Positions 12,830-23,650 of a DNA stretch of 64,000 nt are shown in pieces (within the stretch, counting starts at the first letter, position 1; the number at the start of each line of letters is the position of its first letter). Source of the stretch: Epiperipatus broadwayi (taxonomy: Eukaryota; Onychophora; Udeonychophora; Euonychophora; Peripatidae); contig JAQFVV010000071.1 in the NCBI GenBank assembly GCA_028023455.1, forward strand, positions 6,214,650-6,278,649, given 5' to 3'. Position numbers and translations under genes: made by a program. The notes below the pieces were generated by a model that saw only the letters and a list, made by a program, of their open reading frames with translations, ran no database searches and was not told the DNA's origin.

Positions 12830-14730
12830 ATCCAAGAGCAAGAATCTACCAATCACCAAACTTCTAGGCTTTTGTAAGTTCATCTGAAATTTTTCTTTGT
12901 AGACTACTGACATCTTCAGATTTTTTTAAACTAATAAATCAATATTTGCTTTATTCTCAGTAAGATCAAATGAATGTAAAACTGGCAAAATAATGCTAAA
13001 GATAGCTGCAAAAGAGAAGTTACATCACAATATCCTGTGAAGCATCAATTATCATTTTAACAGAGTTAAAAAGCACTTTTTATAATATTTTTTCCACATT
13101 TTTCTGAAGTCTTTGGGAAAGTTTATTTTATCTGTAAGATAAATAATTATGAAAAAGTAGATTTAAAATAAAAACTTAATCTTACATATTTATTTATATC
13201 AAGAAACTATTTTGTGCAGATGTAATAATTCAATCCCCTAAAATGGATTCCCAGTGATTACAGAGCTACAAAAGTGACTGGTGGTGAGCAAGAAATCTTC
13301 AAATTATTTGATTATCAGTCTACAAATAAAATAGCCAAATGAAAAAAACAAAACAATTACAATGAAAATCCTCAGGATCAATGCATTCATGTATTGGAAA
13401 CATAACATTCTTTACCTCACTAAAAATCAGATATCTGGTCAAAACAAAATACATAATAAAAAACATACAGCTTCTGCTGATAGATACCTCTTGTAGGGAC
13501 CCTTTTGCATCAATCTGTCACATTATGTTGCTTGTAAAATCATGGTTCCACATAGCAAAAAAATTTTGTAAAGTGTGTTTCACATATTTAGTGGGGTTTT
13601 TTTTTGTAATAGTGTAAAATTTGGGATAATGTAAAATTCTGTTTTCTTTTAGGGAAAATAGTTGTGATGCTTGAAATATATTACTAGAAATCTGTTTGGG
13701 GGAAACTCAACTTTACTAATGATTTAATGAAATTGTCAAATTCACTATGTCCCAAAAAATTATGATGAGTAAAGTTCAATTGTATTGACAGAAACAGCAT
13801 TTTTCTTTCAAAATTATTTATTAATAGTAAGACATTTTATCTGCAAGTTGTGAAGCATTTGTGTAATGTGGTAAACTTATTTTGTGGCAAAGTAAGGAAC
13901 ACAAGCTTCAGCCCAACAATTCCTCCGTGAGCAGTCTTGAATGTGAAACAATTTTTAATTAAATTGAATTCAACATGACCCAGCTTAGATATCTATCAGT
14001 CAATCTCTAACCATGTTATTTGTTTTTATTCTCTCAAATAAAAAAGACATTTTTTGCTGATTTAGAAGTTACAAAGAAAAAATGATACCAACATTTAAAA
14101 GATGTCACTTTGTGTTTTTGGACTGCTTCAAAGTGAAAAACACATTTAGACTGGTGTGGTGTACTAAATGGGCAATAACTTAAAGGAAATTAAATTTATA
14201 ACATTTAAAGATAAAACAATTTTATTATAAAATTCCAATTATTTTTGGGTCCCGCCCCCTTATAATTGTTTTCATTATATATTTCACTTGACTATATTTT
14301 TTTATTGCGTATTTCAAATAGGATTTTTGATATTTTTCATCTGGAAACTTATATTTTGAACATATCAATCCTAATGTATGGGCTCATAATATTAAATAAA
14401 GATTTTAGTACTAAAATTAAAATGTTGAACTATTAATTCAAATTGCTACTGGGTAATGGTGGGGAAATGTTGAAATGCAAATGGGTTATATGGATAATCT
14501 AATTTTTGATTACTATTAATTTTTTATAATGTACAAACTTAGTAGTGTTTTATTTAGTAAATATATACAACAATCTTAAATAAAGCCATGGAAGGCAGAC
14601 ATCTTCCAATACCTTTTCTCATGAAATTCTTAGCCTGGATCAATACTTACTCAAGTTGACACCTATTGCTTAGTAAGATTTATTGTTACTCTGTTTTATT
14701 TATTTATTTAGTATTTTAGTTTTTAATTAG
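12830..14730. other. AT-rich stretch with old repeat fragments
   Basis: Around 12900-12960 ('ctactgacatcttcag') and 14320-14470 there is resemblance to repeat family R2 seen at 46-48, 53 and 62 kb. No gene seen. Confidence 0.4.
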
Positions 14731-14732
14731 AT

Positions 14733-14856
14733 ATTCATTTACAATTAATGTAGCATATATATATTTTTCATTTACCATTTTTATTTCTATATATATTCAT
14801 TTACAATTAATGTAGCATATATATATTTTTCATTTACCATTTTTATTTCTATATAT
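14733..14856 (+). repeat. 62-bp tandem duplication
   Basis: 'attcatttacaattaatgta' at 14733 recurs at 14795, and the whole 62-bp unit is repeated almost exactly twice. This suggests a recent duplication. Confidence 0.93.
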
Positions 14857-15188
14857 AAAAAAATCATTAAACTTGTATTCTTTATATCAAAAAAAAAAAT
14901 TTTTTTTACAGCATAGAAAAAAATCATATACTTTTTTTTTATGTTCACTATTTTTATATTTCTGTTGCTGAATAAAGTTATTCATAATTGAGATATATTG
15001 ATGTAGATATGCTTTAAAAAAAGATAATCTAATTAAACTGAAATCAAATAAATTTAAAAACTAAATTATATATTGTGTTTTCATGAAGGTTTGTAATGAT
15101 GGTATTTTAGCTGTATTTTTATATTAGAAATAATCCTAATATATAAATGCAACTAAATTCTATATATTTTTAATGAAATCTTAGTCAA

Positions 15189-15281
15189 GCGTTGGTGGCA
15201 GAGTGGTTAGCACAGCTGCCTTGCAAGCAATTATCCCAGGGTTCACTTCCCGACCGATGCTTTGACACATTAAAAAAAAAA
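15189..15281 (+). mobile_element. Short tRNA-derived SINE (family T)
   Basis: A tRNA-like body: A-box region 'gtggcagagtggttagcac', anticodon-arm-like 'ctgccttgcaagcaa', B-box region 'gggttcacttccc', then a matching 3' acceptor-like 'gaccgatgc', 'tttgacacat' and an A run. The same 3' end (CAATGC, 'tatgacactt', A run) is found in the minus-strand copy at 55.8 kb. Flanks 'aaatctta' before and 'aaatctta' after the A run could be a short target-site duplication. It is a retroposed copy rather than a functional tRNA gene. Confidence 0.75.
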
Positions 15282-15289
15282 TCTTAATT

Positions 15290-17009
15290 TAGGTTATATA
15301 TATATTAAGTTGTGGGTTGTTGTTTTTTCAATTTACTATTTTTTTCACATTATATTCAATTTTTTTGGCTTTATATGTAAAAAAAATAATTTAATCAATC
15401 AAAATTCTATGACCAATTAACATAATAAGATTCGTAACACTTTTACTTACTATTTTAACATCCTTGTGGTGATGATAAAAAATTCATATTGAACAAACTA
15501 ATTATATGTGTGTATGCATTACTGGCAAGCATTAGCAAACTATACTGATAATAGTTTGTGTGTTGTTATTTGATTGTAAGTTTTTATTGCTGAGTTGCTT
15601 CAAGAAGTCTTCATCTTCCAGTAAAAAAAAATTTGAGATACATACATACTTTCAATTGCTTTAAAAATTTTATTATAAGTTTTTTTAAAACAATTGAATA
15701 TATGTATATATTTCAATTGTGCTGCATAATATTGTAAGCGAAGCTATCATCTTAATAAAAAAATAATAATTACCAACCTGGCATCTTTTCATTATATATA
15801 TAAATTCCCATTCATCAGCTGAAAGAATGGTTTAAAAACCTTAATCTATATGTGTGTATATGTGAGTCTGTGTGTGCAATGTTGGAGATTTTCCACATGT
15901 GTAATTTTTATGATTATAACAGAAATGGTGTTAAGCTAATATTATTTTACATCATCAGGGAAGGTATGAGAGGCTTAAGAAGTTATTGATCTTACTTTTC
16001 CCAGATGATGCTAGATAAGATCTAAGTGCAACCTCCAGAAAAATCCCAGAAACTGTATTTATATTTTTTGGTTTCAATTTAACACACACATATATACACC
16101 TGGGTCTCATTTATACTGTATAAAGGTTCCTCAGAAAAATGTGCACAAAAGAAATCGCACAAAAAAAGACTTACCTTACCTTGAAAAATGAGGGATAGGT
16201 TCTGTCATTTTCAGAAATCGTATAAAAGCAAAACAACAAGGAAAAATTACTTTAAAATTTGCATTAAAAAAATAAGGAAATAAAGTATGACTAATAAAAA
16301 TTTTTAAATATTTGAAAAAAATTAATACAAGACAAACTATTTTTTACTTTTTGTATTAACTACAGTATTTAATTTTACATTTTTTCTTACATATTTTAAT
16401 CACCACTATTTGACAATATGCATTTGTTGTGAACTGGTAAGAAAACGGATTCATGATGTGATGTACAACTAGCACCACTTTCAGTCTTGTGCTGTGTTAA
16501 TGGTTTTCTGTTTCTATATTAAAAAAATGAGATCTCAATCAAAACAAAAAGATTATTCATTATCATTAGAAAGATTATTTTCAGTTTACAAAATCAATAA
16601 AATCTTCATTATTATTTATTTTAAAATTCTAAAAAATTATTTATTTCTGTTATATCTAACAAAATATGTTTTAAAAGTTTAAAATTTTTGATTATTTATT
16701 GCAATATTTTTATATGTAAGTATAAATCTATTATTATTTACTCATTAGTATAAGTAGGTTATTTCCATAGAAGCTAAGATTCTAAATACAGCTTCAGGCC
16801 ATATTCACATTAGCTGCTAATATAACATTATATTTTTGAAAAAAAACAAAAAAATATTTCAAGTCAAAATATGTTATTAATTAATAATTTAAATTTCTTG
16901 ATATCTAATAAATATAGTGAAATATGAAAGATATTAAGAAGAAACATGAATCGCATAACTTCAAAATCGCATTAAAATAATCTGCATAAAATAACCAAGG
17001 TGTATATAT
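15290..17009. other. AT-rich stretch, no gene recognised
   Basis: Only short AT runs. No repeat matched with confidence. Confidence 0.45.
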
Positions 17010-18260
17010 TTATAAAGGACTTCCCAATTCACCTCAGCTATCCAATCCATCTTATACAAGTGATATATATGATGACATACATGTAAAAAGGATAAGTAAT
17101 CTATAATATATGTATTTCATGCTGAACTAGCACTCCATCAGTTTACCCAGATCATCATTACCCACACCTATATACAAACAGCTCAGTTCCTGACATATTT
17201 TAAATGCTTTCTCTGGCTAAGCATTTATCACAAAGCTTGTTGAGGAATTGGCAATCCTCACTGTTTATAACTTACAAGCTTAAGAGAATAGGATCATGTG
17301 ATCTATGACTCTTATTTTGCCTGCTCAGTTTATATTAAGACAGCAAACCTTCAAACTTTAATGGAAGACTTCAATATTCTCTACTCTCCAACTCCTCATT
17401 CATCTATATCATTGAAAATCTGAGGATGAAATGCTCAAATCCCTTGATGATATCAATATTATTATCATACCCATGTTGATCTTAAATCAATATGACTCTT
17501 CACACATAGGACCTTAATATGTTCATTTAATTATACAGAAGAGGAATGGGCAGAATACAGTCTGATTATGTAATATTTAAATAAAATATATATTTTCTAT
17601 ACTAAATTTAATATGATTATAAGAGACTTAAACTCAGACTTTCCAACTCCCCACAGCTATCCAACTGACACACATGACCACCTACTTGTGAAAATTTTTT
17701 ATGATCTCCAATATATGTATTTCATGCTGAACCATCCCTCTTCTGTATTGTAACGACATATTTATAGATGGCGCCCTGTAGAGCAGATATCATAGTTTGC
17801 GGTTAGATTCGATCTTCACTTTCATTTCGATTGTTATAGTATAATTAAATGGATAGATTAAGATCTTATGTGTGAGGGGTCAGATTGACTTAAGGTCAAC
17901 ATGGATATAATAATAATATTGGCATCATCAAAGGCTTTGAGCATTTCATCCTCAGACTTTTAATGATATGGATGGCTGAGCGGTTGGAGAGTGGAGAATA
18001 TTGAAGTTTGTCCATTAAAAGTCTGAAGATTTGCTATTTTAATACAAACTGAGCAGTGAGTGATTATATATGTGTGTAGGAGATGGTGATCTGGACCAAC
18101 TGATGTGTGCTGGTTCGGCATGAAATACATATATGGGAGATTATCTATCTTTTTGACATGTATATAGTCATGTGCATCAGTTGTATAAGATTGACTGGAT
18201 AGCTATGGGGAGTTGGAAAATCTGAGTTCAAGCCCCTTATAATTACATTAAGTTTAATAT
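17010..18260. repeat. Composite repeat X (two end copies plus interior)
   Basis: End-type sequences containing 'atatatgtatttcatgctga' occur in minus orientation at about 17020-17180 and 17640-17740, and in plus orientation at about 18060-18250. Interior blocks ('ctcaaatcccttgatgatat', 'cacccatgttgatct'-like) are shared, in either orientation, with 26.46-26.60 kb and 17.86-17.96 kb. At 17970 'atggctgagcggttggagag' resembles a tRNA A box, and at 18223 'gagttcaagcc' resembles a B box. No protein is encoded, so it looks non-autonomous. Confidence 0.6.
18094..18140 (+). ncRNA. Hammerhead-like motif, X family (one core change)
   Basis: GGACCAA, then CTGATGT (18100-18106; the last base should be A), a helix II hairpin GTGCT/GGCAT with a GGTTC-type loop, GAAA (18122-18125), then TACATATA. 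Helix I would pair ACCAA with a degenerate TGGG. The A9 change predicts loss of activity. Confidence 0.45.
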
Positions 18261-18324
18261 AAAAAATATACATTTATTTAAATATTATATATATATATTA
18301 ATTCTAATATTTTCATCGATAAAA

Positions 18325-18452
18325 GGTCATATTATTATTATTTGTGGAAGAAAGAGGGTGCTCTGAGGAAGGTACTTGATATTGTACTGAAATGTCAGCA
18401 TTTAGCTATTTCACTACATGGAATATCCCACAAATAATAATAATAATATGAC
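18325..18452 (+). repeat. Foldback carrying a hammerhead-like motif
   Basis: The left arm 'gtcatattattattatttgt' and right arm 'acaaataataataataatat' are inverted complements about 128 bp apart end to end. The motif at 18356-18403 sits at the tip, so the arms would act as an extended helix I. Confidence 0.75.
18356..18403 (+). ncRNA. Hammerhead-like ribozyme candidate H1
   Basis: Helix I: GGGTGCT (18356-18362) pairs with AGCATTT (18397-18403), seven pairs including three G-U. Core box CTGAGGA (18363-18369) fits CUGANGA. Helix II is GGTAC with GTACT around an 8-nt loop, with one extra A before it. GAAA is at 18389-18392, then TG and the TC cleavage dinucleotide (18395-18396). Helix III is nearly absent, as in minimal type I hammerheads of Penelope-like elements. 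The extra A next to helix II could weaken activity. Confidence 0.55.
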
Positions 18453-18558
18453 TATATATATATAAAATACATATATTATCATATATAACTTTATATAAAG
18501 TATATATATATATATATATTATATATATTTAGTAATATCGTTTTATATATATATATAT

Positions 18559-18604
18559 ATAAACAAAAAAAGACTTATAAATCCAATAAATAATATTATA
18601 TTTT
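18559..18604 (+). repeat. Left inverted terminal segment of the Penelope-like element
   Basis: 'aaatccaataaataatatta' and its flanks are the reverse complement of 21854-21900, with a few differences in the A/T run. The match stops at the point corresponding to the GAAA box of the right-hand hammerhead-like motif, so the left copy lacks the ribozyme core. Inverted terminal copies are common in this element class. Confidence 0.85.
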
Positions 18605-18673
18605 GAAAGATGCATTTTTGGTAAAACTTAAATTAATTGAAAAGAAATTATACATTTTGGTAGTTGTAAATTA

Positions 18674-18886
18674 ATGAATATAGATGAACAGAAGGAATTA
18701 CAGAAATGGGTTTTTTTTAGAGAGAAGTTATTGGTGAAGAAATTTCATAATAAAATGGATCATTGGTTCAAAGTTATGGGTAATGAGCCAAGATTTGAAT
18801 TAGTTACTAATCAGTCACAAACACTAATTAATTGAATGACTTCTGATAATCATACTGTGTCGGATATTTCTACATCAGATATGATT
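18674..18886 (+). pseudogene. N-terminal part of the Penelope-like ORF, out of frame
   Basis: An ATG at 18674 opens 53 codons (MNIDEQKELQKW..., later MDHWFKVMGNEP) ending at a TGA at 18833. The same frame continues as MTSDNHTVSDISTSD. Sense then moves to the frame of the main ORF near 18885 (YDSIPIDTDQS...). The basic, aromatic-rich text resembles the N-terminal extension of Penelope-like proteins, so the true start is probably here or further upstream rather than at 18949. Confidence 0.6.
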
Positions 18887-18948
18887 CAATTCCAATTGAT
18901 ACTGATCAATCATTTATATCATCTTCACATTCATTAGATTGTGCTGAA

Positions 18949-21090
18949 ATGTTACCATCTGTTCTTAATAGTGATGCTGGTTTAGCATTGGTTCATAGAG
19001 TTACAGATTCTTCTGAATGCACTAATAATATTTTAGTGTCTGGAAATACAAATACTAATAAATCTAACTCAAATATTTATAGCAATGACTTTTTATGTTT
19101 AGCTAATAAGGAAAACAATGTGATTAATCTAACTAACATTAACCTTAGTGAGGCAGAATGTTCACTGTTAAATAAAGGTTTATCTTTTTGCCCTACAGTT
19201 CAGTCATTTTATCAAAAAAATGAATTTAAAATTCATCAGGATTTAGATAATTTTTCAAGAAGACTTAGATTAAGAGAATTTTTTGGAAACCAAGAATGTG
19301 ATACTATTGGGAAATTACGATCTGATTGGACACCACCACATCAAAGAAATGTGTTATTAGATACGTACATTGATAATGTATATCAGGATATTATTAATGA
19401 AATTAGACTTAAACAACATAGTAAGTTTAAGAGTAATTTAACATTGAGAGAGATGAATGCATCACGCAATTTAGTGAACAGACAGGATATTATTATAAAA
19501 CCAGCTGACAAAGGTGGATCAATAGTAATTATGAATAAAGATGATTATGTTAAAAAAGCTCTGGAGCTTTTAGATGAAAAAAATTTTTATGAGCCTATTT
19601 CACTAACCACTATTAATTCATTATTCAAGAGTATACTTTTTAATTTAAAAGATATGAGAGCTAGGGGTCTTATAAATAATAATGTATATAACTTTTTAGT
19701 ACCAACCAAAATTCATCCTAGTAGTTTTTATATTTTGCCAAAGATTCATAAACCTGGTTGTCCAGGCAGACCTATTGTAGCTAGTACTGGTAGTCCTACA
19801 GAAAATATTTCAGCATATGTTGATAATATTATTAAATTTATTCCACCATCATTTAATTCTTATGTTAAAGATACTACTCATTTTCTTTGTGTGTTAGAAA
19901 ATATTAAATCTGAATTACCAGTTGATTGTTTTTTGGTTACTTTGGATATTGTATCATTATACACAAATATACCTCATGATGATGGAGTTGAGGCTATTAA
20001 ATGTGCTTTACAAGATAGAGAGTATGACCATGGTCTTATTACTACTATGGTTGAATTAATATATTTGGTTTTAAGAAATAATTTTTTTACTTTTGATTCT
20101 AGATACTATTTACAGAAACAGGGTACTGCAATGGGTACAAAGATGGCACCAAGTTATGCAAATATTTTTATGTCAAAACTAGAATCCTCTATACTTGATA
20201 ATGGTAGGCTGAAATCTCACACTTGGCTTAGATATATAGATGACATTTTCATGATATGGCCACATAGTGAAGTTGAACTTCATAATTTTTTAAGTTATTT
20301 AAATAATTTTAATAAAAATATTAATTTCACAATGAATTTTTCAAAATCAATTGCTCATTTTCTTGATGTTGAAGTTATTTACACTAATAGAGTTCTTACT
20401 ACTACTGTATATAGGAAACCAATTGATAATAACCGCTATCTACATTTTTATAGTAACCATCCTAAACATTTAAAGGCTAATATTCCTTATAGTCAATTTT
20501 TAAGGATGAAGAGGATTTGTAATGATGAGAAATTTCTTCAACAAAATAATAGTATTTTATATAATAGATTGCTCAATATGAGGTATCCTAAGACATTGTT
20601 GGATAATGCAGTAAGGAGATCTTCTTTAATTGATAGAAAGAAACTTCTTTTATCTGAAAAGAGTAAAAAACAATTAGATGTTCCACCATTGGTTCTTACT
20701 TTTAATAGAGATTTACCTAATATTAACCGGATATTGGCGAAACATTTTAACATATTACAGTCCACAGATTATTTAAAATCTATTTTTTCTGATCCACCTA
20801 AGGTTGTATATCGAAAACATAGATTATTTAGAGATATACTTGTCAAAACAAATTTTATTAGTAGTTCTGTACAGGTAAAAGGGTGTTCTCCATGTGAGGA
20901 TAAAAGATGTTTTACATGTAAACATATTGTTGTGACAAAAGTGGTCTTTAGTACTAAGAATCGTAATTTTAAATGGTATATTCCTAATTATGTTACATGT
21001 AAAAGTGTTAATATGATATATTTGATAGCGTGTAGTAGATGTTTAAACCAGTATATAGGTGAGTTAGCAAATAGTTTACAGAATGACTAA
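18949..21090 (+). CDS. Penelope-like reverse transcriptase with GIY-YIG start (713 codons open)
   Basis: The main protein of the retroelement; it copies its RNA at a nicked target. Visible in order: KPADKGG (184-190), the Penelope-type DKGG block; LPKIHKP (263-269); TLDIVSLYTNIPH (331-343) with the first catalytic Asp (D333); QGTAMGTKMAPSYANIFM (391-408); RYIDDIFM (428-435) with the catalytic pair D431/D432; FLDVEV (471-476); a linker with paired cysteines CSPC...CFTC (646-657); then MIYLIACSRCLNQYIGE (689-705), the opening of a GIY-YIG nuclease in the Penelope style. The frame is lost shortly after, and the remainder is in another frame from 21083. The ATG at 18949 is simply the first in frame; related sequence lies upstream. 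Codon use is AT-rich like its surroundings. All RT catalytic residues are present. Confidence 0.92.
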   Translation: MLPSVLNSDAGLALVHRVTDSSECTNNILVSGNTNTNKSNSNIYSNDFLCLANKENNVINLTNINLSEAECSLLNKGLSFCPTVQSFYQKNEFKIHQDLDNFSRRLRLREFFGNQECDTIGKLRSDWTPPHQRNVLLDTYIDNVYQDIINEIRLKQHSKFKSNLTLREMNASRNLVNRQDIIIKPADKGGSIVIMNKDDYVKKALELLDEKNFYEPISLTTINSLFKSILFNLKDMRARGLINNNVYNFLVPTKIHPSSFYILPKIHKPGCPGRPIVASTGSPTENISAYVDNIIKFIPPSFNSYVKDTTHFLCVLENIKSELPVDCFLVTLDIVSLYTNIPHDDGVEAIKCALQDREYDHGLITTMVELIYLVLRNNFFTFDSRYYLQKQGTAMGTKMAPSYANIFMSKLESSILDNGRLKSHTWLRYIDDIFMIWPHSEVELHNFLSYLNNFNKNINFTMNFSKSIAHFLDVEVIYTNRVLTTTVYRKPIDNNRYLHFYSNHPKHLKANIPYSQFLRMKRICNDEKFLQQNNSILYNRLLNMRYPKTLLDNAVRRSSLIDRKKLLLSEKSKKQLDVPPLVLTFNRDLPNINRILAKHFNILQSTDYLKSIFSDPPKVVYRKHRLFRDILVKTNFISSSVQVKGCSPCEDKRCFTCKHIVVTKVVFSTKNRNFKWYIPNYVTCKSVNMIYLIACSRCLNQYIGELANSLQND

Positions 21091-21325
21091 TCATAGATTT
21101 GACATTTTGCATAAGAATAAAGATAGACCAGTTTCAAAACATTTTAACTTACCGAATCATTCAATTGATGATTTAAAAGTAGTGATTCTTCAGGAAGGTT
21201 TTTTTTCTACAAGGGAGAGGAAACAAAAGGAGAGTTTTTTTATTTTTAAATTCAAGACCTTAGAACCACATGGATTGAATTTAAACACTGGAACTATTAC
21301 AACTCTGGGTTACCTGGTCTCCTAA
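21083..21325 (+). pseudogene. C-terminal GIY-YIG part, frameshifted
   Basis: Continues the endonuclease in a different frame: NHRFDI, then VSKHFN and ERKQKESFF with the Arg (NHR) and Glu (KES) expected at the nuclease active site, ending LEPHGLNLNTG, a typical Penelope-like C terminus. About four residues between GE and NHR appear missing, so a small deletion caused the shift. The copy would make a nuclease-deficient protein unless the shift is bypassed. Confidence 0.85.
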
Positions 21326-21828
21326 ATGATTTCTATATGCGAGTTTTTTATGTGAAAATTTTCTTATATGAGGTTTTTTTATGTAAAGATTGGTTATATG
21401 GATGTTTAATATCTGTGTTTAATTGGTATATAGATAAATAATTAGTTATTATAAATTATTGTACTTTGCACTAACTATAATTTTTGATTAAAATGTATAA
21501 GTATTTTAGTTTTTAATGAATATTAATGTGAGCACAGCTATTTTTTGTATGTGAGCATAGTCTATTTTTTGTATGTATGCACATATGTATATTTTAATTT
21601 TTAATTATGGATTATTTTTTTTTATATTTATTTTAATTTAAATAGAATTTAAGCTTAATTAGGAGGGAATGTAGTTTTTTTCTTTTTTTGTTTGAATTTT
21701 GTCATTGATTGGGTAGATATTCTGTGTTAGATTTTGTGACCAATCAGGGGGGTTTTGTTAAATTTTTAATCTTTTACCAAATCTGTAATTTTTGATTATC
21801 GCCATTTTACTGTGTATTTTTTTTCTTT

Positions 21829-21860
21829 CTGATGAAAACCAGTCCTCTGGTTGAAATATA
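21829..21860 (+). ncRNA. Hammerhead-like core in the 3' region of the Penelope-like element (H2)
   Basis: CTGATGA (21829-21835), an extra A, helix II AACCAG with CTGGTT around TCCT (perfect six pairs), then GAAA (21853-21856). I could not pair a convincing helix I or helix III: upstream is a T run and downstream is A/T-rich. The position near the element end matches known hammerhead placement in Penelope-like elements, but this copy looks incomplete. Confidence 0.4.
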
Positions 21861-21900
21861 ATATTATTTATTGGATTTATAATTCTTTTTTTTGTTTTTA
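21854..21900 (+). repeat. Right inverted terminal segment of the Penelope-like element
   Basis: Reverse complement of 18559-18604. It starts directly at the GAAA of the hammerhead-like core. Confidence 0.85.
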
Positions 21901-21954
21901 TATGTATTTCCTTTGGTTAGTTTGTTATATATTAATATTTTGATATATATATAG

Positions 21955-22085
21955 TGGAGCCACAATATTCACTATATTTTCTTCCAAGCTCTCTCACTCA
22001 TATGATACATCATAGACAATAGCTTCCATTTTATTCATAAACTTAAATTGTAACCCATATTGTTTACTAAGAACTTCTCAATACA
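21955..22085 (+). repeat. Dispersed repeat V, copy 1
   Basis: 'ggagccacaatattcactat', 'cttccaagct' and 'atagcttccattttattcat' recur in order at 34275-34400 and 38575-38725. Unrecognised family. Confidence 0.6.
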
Positions 22086-22329
22086 TAATGCTTAAACATA
22101 TATAAATTAAAAATTACAATATAATAAAATAATGTACTTATTAGCAATAAACTGAGGAAGTACATTTTCATATATATTTACTTTTTATTTATTTATTCAT
22201 TCATAATCATTCAAATAATAATCTTATATAAAAAATCACTATTTTCTCTGTTCTCTGATTGGTGAATGTATGAATGTTTCTTTGATGTCACATGTCAAAT
22301 TCACAACCACTATGTTTATGTGAAGACTA

Positions 22330-22750
22330 ATTCCACTCAGAAAAAAATCAGGACATGTGCTTTTAATCACTGAGGTATAAGTATTTAAATTGCAAGGAAA
22401 ATGTGATTATAGTATATGAAGTCATGTTTGAAATGGGATATTTAGTGAGAGCAAAACATAGATGCTGTAGTAACATATGTCAATTTGGTTTTGGTTAATG
22501 TACTATTAAGTTTATGCAAAGGAAGTAATTTCTCCATTAATAAAAAATGCTCAGAAAGAAATCAGTACATATGGTTTTAATTACAGAGACAGAGAATTTA
22601 AATTGCTAAGAAAATGTGATTGCATTGCATAAATTCATATTTTAAATATGATATTCAGTGAGGGAAAAAAACAGATGCTATAGTATTGTATTTACATTTA
22701 CTTTTAGTCAGTGTATGATTGAAGTGAAATGACAGCCTTTCAGGCTGATG
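22330..22750 (+). repeat. Two ~214-bp tandem copies
   Basis: 'ctcagaaa' begins similar units at 22336 and 22550. Shared blocks are 'aaattgcaaggaaaatgtga' / 'aaattgctaagaaaatgtga' and 'atagatgctgtagta' / 'cagatgctatagta'. Non-coding. Confidence 0.75.
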
Positions 22751-22796
22751 TACAATTCTCAAATTTAAATTCTTTTGTTTAATTTGCATTAAATCT

Positions 22797-23650
22797 TAAA
22801 GAGTAGTAATTAATTTATAGAGTGCTCAGAAAGCTTATGTAAATAGTCTGAATAGGCACTAACCTGTATTCAATGTGCTTTAAAATTTGAAATAATCAAG
22901 CATATTTTGCCAATAGAGGGATATTCCAAACCATGACACAAGATAGGGACTTTTATAAAGATAAGGGTGGCCATCTTATCTTTAACCTAAATGTCCATTT
23001 ATATAGGTGAATCTGAAGCATTGTTTAAATCCACTATTTCCTTTACAAATTAACTTACGCGAAATCTTGCAATTTACAGTAAGCTAATAGTACAATCTTA
23101 ATGTTGGAAATTCTATAAACTAATGAAGAGTAGTAATTAATTTATAGAGTGCACAGAAAGCTTATGTAAATAGTCTGATCAGGCACTAACTTGTATTCAA
23201 TGTGCTTTAAAATTCGCAATAATCAAGCATATTTTGCTGATAGAGGGATCTTCCAAACCATGACACAGGTTAGTGCCTGTTCGGACTATTTACATAAAAT
23301 TTCTGTGTGCTCTATAAATTAATTACTACTCTTCAATAGTTTATAGAATTTCCAACATTAAGATTGTACTATTAACTCATTGTAAATCGCAAGATTTTAT
23401 GTAAGTTAATTTGTAAAGGAAATAGTGGATTTAAACAATGAAGAAAACAACTACTTCATGCTTCCAAATCAAGGTGCTTCAGATTTTCCTATATATATGG
23501 ACATTTAGATTAAAGATACAATGGCTACTCTTATCTTTATAAAAGTCACTATCTTGTGTCATGGTTTGGAAGACCCCTCTATTGACAAAATATACTTGAT
23601 TATTGTGAATTTTAAAGTGCATTGAATACAGGTTAAGGCCTGTTCAGACT
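22797..23650. repeat. Direct plus inverted repeat W (foldback)
   Basis: A ~327-bp unit starting 'gagtagtaattaatttatag' occurs at 22801 and again, cut short, at 23128. From about 23270 the sequence turns round and reads the reverse complement of the unit through to about 23650 (for example 'ctataaattaattactactc' at 23311). The inversion point is near 23265-23275. No gene and no hammerhead core found in it. Confidence 0.85.

Larger units (their letters stand above)
18559..21900 (+). mobile_element. Penelope-like retrotransposon, nearly full length
   Basis: A retroelement with a Penelope-type reverse transcriptase and C-terminal GIY-YIG endonuclease, flanked by inverted terminal segments (18559-18604 and 21854-21900). 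The protein is interrupted by one in-frame TGA (18833-18835), a frame change near 18885 and another near 21065-21090. About 500 bp of AT-rich 3' sequence follows the ORF, with a hammerhead-like motif just before the right terminal segment. Few lesions over 3.3 kb suggest a fairly recent insertion. I found no clear target-site duplication. Confidence 0.9.

Noticed and set aside
15189-15281. Functional tRNA gene
   Set aside because: The stems are imperfect, it ends in a shared unique tail plus an A run, and related copies occur, so it is a SINE.
18833-18835. In-frame TGA as a selenocysteine codon in the Penelope-like ORF
   Set aside because: It is followed within ~50 bp by a frame change and is not at a conserved cysteine position I can recognise; ordinary decay is simpler.
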